A stretch of 8,351 nucleotides of DNA. It comes from Paracoccaceae bacterium. Its GTDB lineage: Bacteria; Pseudomonadota; Alphaproteobacteria; Rhodobacterales; Rhodobacteraceae. Positions 5,342 to 8,351 of the stretch are shown in pieces (the first letter of the stretch is position 1; each line of letters starts with the position of its first letter). The stretch lies in contig RFUP01000085.1 in assembly GCA_009922885.1 (NCBI GenBank), positions 1-8,351 of the forward strand. Reading direction: 5' to 3'. The notes beneath the pieces are model-generated. The model was not told the DNA's origin and made no database searches. It saw only the letters and a list, made by a program, of their open reading frames with translations. The translations under genes were made by a program, and so were the position numbers.

Positions 5342-6295
5342 ATGAAGGACCAGATCCGCCCGTTGGCGAATGCCGGAAAGTTTGTCGATCCCCTCCGCAC
5401 CGCCAAAGGAGAGGATCGCGCCCAAGTCGCACTGACCAATCCGCAAACCCTCTGGTTCAACACCGGCACGCTCTGCAACATCACCTGTGTGAATTGCTAT
5501 ATCGAGAGTTCGCCGACCAATGACGCGCTCGTTTACCTGAGTCTCGCGGATGTCGAGGGCTACCTCGACCAGTTGGAAACCCGCCAATGGGGTGTGCGCG
5601 AGATTGCCTTCACCGGCGGTGAACCCTTCATGAACCCCGAGATCATCTCCCTCCTCGATGCCGCCCTCTCGCGCGGTTACGAGGTCTTGGTGCTCACCAA
5701 CGCGATGCTGCCGATGATGCGCAAACGCGTGCAAGTGGGCCTGCTCGACCTCAACGCGCGCTTCCCCGGCAAGCTCACCCTGCGTATCTCGCTCGACCAT
5801 CACAGCGCCGCCCTCCACGATGCCGAGCGCGGCAAAGGCAGCTTTCAGCGCAGCCTCAAAGGCATGGAGTGGCTCCGCGACCATGCCATCACCATGACCG
5901 TCGCAGGCCGCAGCACCTATGGTGAAACCGACACCCAGGCCCGCGAAGGTTATGCCGCGATCTACCTGAAGCACAACTTTAATATCGATGCCTATCATCC
6001 CGCTAAAACAGTAATTTTTCCGGAAATGGATTTGGCCATCGAGGTGCCGGAAATCACCACCGCTTGCTGGGGCATCCTCGATAAATCCCCCGACAGCGTG
6101 ATGTGCTCTTCCTCGCGCATGGTCGTAAAACGCAAAGGCGCTGAGGGCCCCAGCATCGTGGCTTGCACCCTTCTGCCCTATGACCCGCAATTCGACATGG
6201 GGCCGACGCTCGCAGAAGCCGAACGCCCCGTCGCCCTCAACCATCCCCATTGCGCGAAGTTTTGCGTTTTGGGCGGGGCATCCTGCTCCGCTTAA
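5342..6295 (+). CDS. Radical SAM protein with Cys-rich C-terminal region, substrate unknown
   Basis: A 317-residue cytosolic protein of the MoaA/PqqE-like radical SAM superfamily. LCNITCVNCY holds the CX3CX2C motif (Cys45, Cys49, Cys52) that binds the 4Fe-4S cluster cleaving S-adenosylmethionine, and FTGGEP (90-95) is the SAM-contacting GGE motif. The TIM-barrel core follows to about residue 230. The C-terminal part has six more cysteines (242, 255, 275, 304, 308, 315), ending HPHCAKFCVLGGASCS, which suggests one or two auxiliary Fe-S clusters of SPASM or twitch type, although the spacing is not one I recognise. The ATG at 5342 has AGGGAG (5327-5332) 9 bases upstream. The gene is divergent from zwf and its stop overlaps that of anmK by TTAA. 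No small peptide precursor or partner is visible beside it, so peptide modification, cofactor synthesis and tRNA or metabolite modification all remain open. Confidence 0.9.
   Translation: MKDQIRPLANAGKFVDPLRTAKGEDRAQVALTNPQTLWFNTGTLCNITCVNCYIESSPTNDALVYLSLADVEGYLDQLETRQWGVREIAFTGGEPFMNPEIISLLDAALSRGYEVLVLTNAMLPMMRKRVQVGLLDLNARFPGKLTLRISLDHHSAALHDAERGKGSFQRSLKGMEWLRDHAITMTVAGRSTYGETDTQAREGYAAIYLKHNFNIDAYHPAKTVIFPEMDLAIEVPEITTACWGILDKSPDSVMCSSSRMVVKRKGAEGPSIVACTLLPYDPQFDMGPTLAEAERPVALNHPHCAKFCVLGGASCSA
6273..6291. terminator. GC-rich stem-loop at the radical SAM/anmK junction
   Basis: GCGGGGCA (6273-6280) and TGCTCCGC (6284-6291) can form an 8-bp stem with one G:U pair and a 3-base loop. It ends directly before the shared TTAA stops. 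On the plus strand it lies inside the last codons of the radical SAM gene; on the minus strand it comes directly after the anmK stop, where a terminator would be expected. No T-run follows on either strand, so it is not a classic intrinsic terminator; it may stabilise 3' ends or be an effect of the Cys/Gly/Ala codons. Confidence 0.3.
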
Positions 6296-7383
6296 GGGCG
6301 GCTCACGATACCGCCACCCACCAAAGCCTTCACGCCCGTCGTGCTCGGGCAGGAGGTCGGCAGGCCCATCGCCACGCGCACAGCAAGATAGGCGAAGGCC
6401 TGCGCCTCCAGCATATCGCCATCAAGCCCGATATCCTCAACCGTCCCCACGTGGCAATCAAGCGAGGCGCGCAGCATCTCCATCATCACCGGATTGCGCC
6501 GACCACCACCCGTGACGTAAACCGCTGCCGGAGGCTCCGGGCAATATTGCATGCCCTGTAGCACAGCAGCCGCCGCCATCGCCGTCATGGTCGCCGCCGC
6601 GTCCGCATCGCCCAACTCCCGCACCAGATCAAGCATCAGCGAGAAGTCGTTCCGGTCGAGTGACTTCGGCGGCATCTTGAAGAAAAACGGTTCCTCAAGG
6701 AAAAGTTCCAGCGCCCCGTCCACCACCTTGCCTGTCGCGGCCAACGCCCCATCCGCATCATGGCTGAGGCCACGGCGCTCCATCATCAGGTCGTTCAATG
6801 GCGCGTTCGCCGGCCCTGTATCGAAGGCCAGCAGCGCTCCTTCCTCCTCGGGCCGCGCCTTTCGCGGATCAACCCAAGTGATGTTCCCCACACCGCCCAG
6901 ATTGAGAAACGCGGCAGGGCCGTCCAGCCCCGCCCACTTCGCCGCTGCGAAATGGAAGAAGGGTGCCAAAGGTGCTCCCTGCCCACCAAGCCGCACATCC
7001 GCCGAACGGAAATCCCAAACCACAGGCCGCCCCAGTGCACGCGCCAGCGCCGCACCGTCACCCGCCTGATGCGTGCCACGCCCGCCCGGCTCATGCGCCA
7101 ATGTCTGGCCATGGAACCCCACCAGATCGCCCGGCAGATCACGCAACACCTCTAGATGCGCGGCCTCCACCACCTCCGCGGCCGCCGCAACGCCTGCCTC
7201 GCCCTGCCACCGCCCCAAAGCGGTGCGCAGAACCTTCTGTTCACTATCGGAATAGGGCCGGTACGAACTTTCCCCGAAGCTCAGGATCCGGTGCCCGTCG
7301 CACTCCAGCACCGCCGCATCCACGCCATCCAGCGAGGTGCCCGACATCGTGCCAACCGCGCGCACCACTTGACCCTTCAACAT
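6292..7383 (-). CDS. anmK: Anhydro-N-acetylmuramic acid kinase
   Basis: A 363-residue protein of usual length for AnmK. It phosphorylates 1,6-anhydro-N-acetylmuramic acid with ATP, opening the anhydro ring to give MurNAc-6-phosphate, a cytosolic step of peptidoglycan recycling. The ASKHA-type fold is clear: phosphate loop GTMSGTSLDGVDAA (11-24), GFHGQTLAH (89-97), NLGGVGNITW (161-170), FDTGPANAPLNDLM (187-200) with Asp188 in the place of the catalytic Asp, and a second nucleotide-binding segment VTGGGRRNP (290-298). The family C-terminal segment is GLDGDMLEAQAFAYLAVR (319-336). The start at 7383 has AAGGG 7 bases upstream and places the phosphate loop at the usual position; the frame is open to 8106, but that stretch is the antisense of tyrS. 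It is divergent from tyrS, 63 bases away. The partner etherase MurQ is not in the window. Confidence 0.96.
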   Translation of the reverse strand: MLKGQVVRAVGTMSGTSLDGVDAAVLECDGHRILSFGESSYRPYSDSEQKVLRTALGRWQGEAGVAAAAEVVEAAHLEVLRDLPGDLVGFHGQTLAHEPGGRGTHQAGDGAALARALGRPVVWDFRSADVRLGGQGAPLAPFFHFAAAKWAGLDGPAAFLNLGGVGNITWVDPRKARPEEEGALLAFDTGPANAPLNDLMMERRGLSHDADGALAATGKVVDGALELFLEEPFFFKMPPKSLDRNDFSLMLDLVRELGDADAAATMTAMAAAAVLQGMQYCPEPPAAVYVTGGGRRNPVMMEMLRASLDCHVGTVEDIGLDGDMLEAQAFAYLAVRVAMGLPTSCPSTTGVKALVGGGIVSRP

Positions 7384-7446
7384 GCTCTTTCCCTTCGGCC
7401 CCTTGGGCAATATAGATGCCCCGCATTCACTGAAGGGACAAGTGCG
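7384..7446. promoter_or_regulatory. Short divergent anmK/tyrS intergenic region
   Basis: This 63-base gap must hold the 5' signals of both genes. On the plus strand TATAGA (7411-7416) could be a -10 for tyrS, and on the minus strand the overlapping bases read TATATT, possible for anmK, but neither has a good -35. Ribosome binding sites are clear: GAAGGGA (7432-7438) for tyrS and AAGGG for anmK. I see no attenuator or T-box-like leader; the space is too small for one. Confidence 0.3.
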
Positions 7447-8351
7447 ATGACCTACCACCCGAAATCCGAATTCATGGCCACGATGATGGCGCGCGGGTAT
7501 CTGGCGGATTGCACCGACTATCAAGGCCTCGACGAGGCATTGGTGTCGGGCACTGTCCCAGCCTATATCGGCTTCGACGCCACGGCAAAATCGCTGCACG
7601 TGGGGTCGCTCATCCAGATCATGATGCTGCGCTGGCTGCAAAAGACCGGCCACCAACCGATCACCCTGATGGGCGGCGGCACAACGAAAGTGGGCGATCC
7701 CTCTTTCCGCGCCGACGAACGCCCGCTCCTTACGCCTGCACAGATCGACGACAATATCTCCGGCATCAAGCAGGTCTTCGCGAAATATCTGGACTACGAC
7801 AAGCCCGGCAATCCGGCCCTCATGCTCAACAATGCCGAGTGGCTCGACGAGCTGAACTACCTCGACTTCCTGCGTGACATCGGGCGGCACTTCTCCGTCA
7901 ACCGGATGCTCTCCTTCGAATCTGTGAAGTCGCGCCTCGACCGCGAGCAATCGCTGTCGTTCCTCGAATTCAACTACATGATTCTCCAGGCCTACGACTT
8001 CCTCGAACTGAACCGCCGCTACGGCTGCCTCCTGCAAATGGGTGGCTCGGATCAGTGGGGCAATATCGTCAACGGGATCGACCTCACCCGCCGTGTACTC
8101 GACCACCAGATCTTCGGCCTCACCTCGCCGCTCCTGACCACCTCGGACGGCAAAAAGATGGGCAAAACAGCCGATGGCGCGGTCTGGCTCAACGCGGAAA
8201 TGCGCTCGCCCTACGAGTTCTGGCAGTTCTGGCGCAACACCACCGACGCCGATGTGGGCCGCTTCCTTAAACTCTACACCGAGTTGCCCGTCGAGGAATG
8301 TGACCGCTTGGGCGCGCTCGCAGGCTCCGAGATCAACGACGCCAAGGTGAT
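7447..8351 (+). CDS. tyrS: Tyrosyl-tRNA synthetase, N-terminal part (cut by right edge)
   Basis: The frame is open for 301 codons to the right edge; bacterial TyrRS is usually near 400-430 residues, so the C-terminal tRNA-binding (S4-like) domain is outside. The enzyme charges tRNA-Tyr with tyrosine using ATP in the cytosol. The class I catalytic domain is complete here: YIGFDATAKSLHVGS (40-54) contains the HIGH-type motif as HVGS (51-54). Residues QMGGSDQWGNI (197-207) form the tyrosine/ATP-binding signature, and GKKMGKT (235-241) is the KMSKS loop in the KMGKT form. The ATG at 7447 is supported by GGGA 8 bases upstream and by MTYHPKSEF reading directly into the N-terminal helix. It is divergent from anmK. 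I saw no frameshift or missing key residue. Confidence 0.96.
   Translation, partial: MTYHPKSEFMATMMARGYLADCTDYQGLDEALVSGTVPAYIGFDATAKSLHVGSLIQIMMLRWLQKTGHQPITLMGGGTTKVGDPSFRADERPLLTPAQIDDNISGIKQVFAKYLDYDKPGNPALMLNNAEWLDELNYLDFLRDIGRHFSVNRMLSFESVKSRLDREQSLSFLEFNYMILQAYDFLELNRRYGCLLQMGGSDQWGNIVNGIDLTRRVLDHQIFGLTSPLLTTSDGKKMGKTADGAVWLNAEMRSPYEFWQFWRNTTDADVGRFLKLYTELPVEECDRLGALAGSEINDAKV

Noticed and set aside
5255..6250. Minus-strand open frame of 331 codons opposite the radical SAM gene
   Set aside because: Gly/His/Glu-rich antisense translation of a gene with intact radical SAM motifs; no domain visible.
5320..6300. A peptide-modifying (RiPP) cluster around the radical SAM gene
   Set aside because: No small precursor ORF, recognition domain, protease or exporter is seen nearby; the flanking genes are zwf and anmK.
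7384..8106. N-terminal extension of the anmK frame by 241 codons
   Set aside because: The extension is antisense to tyrS; AnmK family members begin close to the GTMSGTSLDG motif, and a good ribosome binding site precedes the ATG at 7383.

Overview
The window is a compact, GC-rich stretch of chromosome with housekeeping genes and almost no spacer DNA. The proteins and the order zwf-pgl-pgi beside tpiA suggest an alphaproteobacterium, most likely of the Rhodobacterales/Roseobacter group. That placement is inferred from familiarity with the protein sequences and gene order; no search was run. I see no mobile element, RNA gene, CRISPR array or other sign of an accessory island.

Layout from left to right: (1) the N-terminal 192 codons of an isopenicillin-N-synthase-like 2-oxoglutarate/Fe(II) oxygenase on the minus strand, cut by the left edge; (2) tpiA, triosephosphate isomerase, divergent from it on the plus strand; (3) a minus-strand operon zwf-pgl-pgi (5181 down to 1422), whose last gene converges on tpiA; (4) a 160-base divergent intergenic region with a perfect 16-bp palindrome just ahead of zwf; (5) a plus-strand radical SAM protein of unknown substrate; (6) anmK, anhydro-N-acetylmuramic acid kinase, on the minus strand and converging on the radical SAM gene; (7) the first 301 codons of tyrS on the plus strand, cut by the right edge.

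The core of the window is sugar-phosphate metabolism. Pgi interconverts fructose-6-phosphate and glucose-6-phosphate, Zwf oxidises glucose-6-phosphate to 6-phosphogluconolactone, and Pgl hydrolyses this to 6-phosphogluconate, the entry to the Entner-Doudoroff pathway. TpiA interconverts the triose phosphates. The palindrome ahead of zwf looks like a LacI-family operator, and a CceR/PckR-type regulator is a reasonable guess. The same sequence could also fold in the mRNA over the zwf ribosome binding site.

The genes are tightly packed. zwf and pgl overlap by four bases (GTGA). Both convergent pairs, tpiA/pgi and radical SAM/anmK, overlap by exactly the same four bases, TTAA, each pair sharing its stop codons. 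The least understood gene is the radical SAM protein, which has six extra cysteines in its C-terminal part. I did not find a clearly new multi-gene system.
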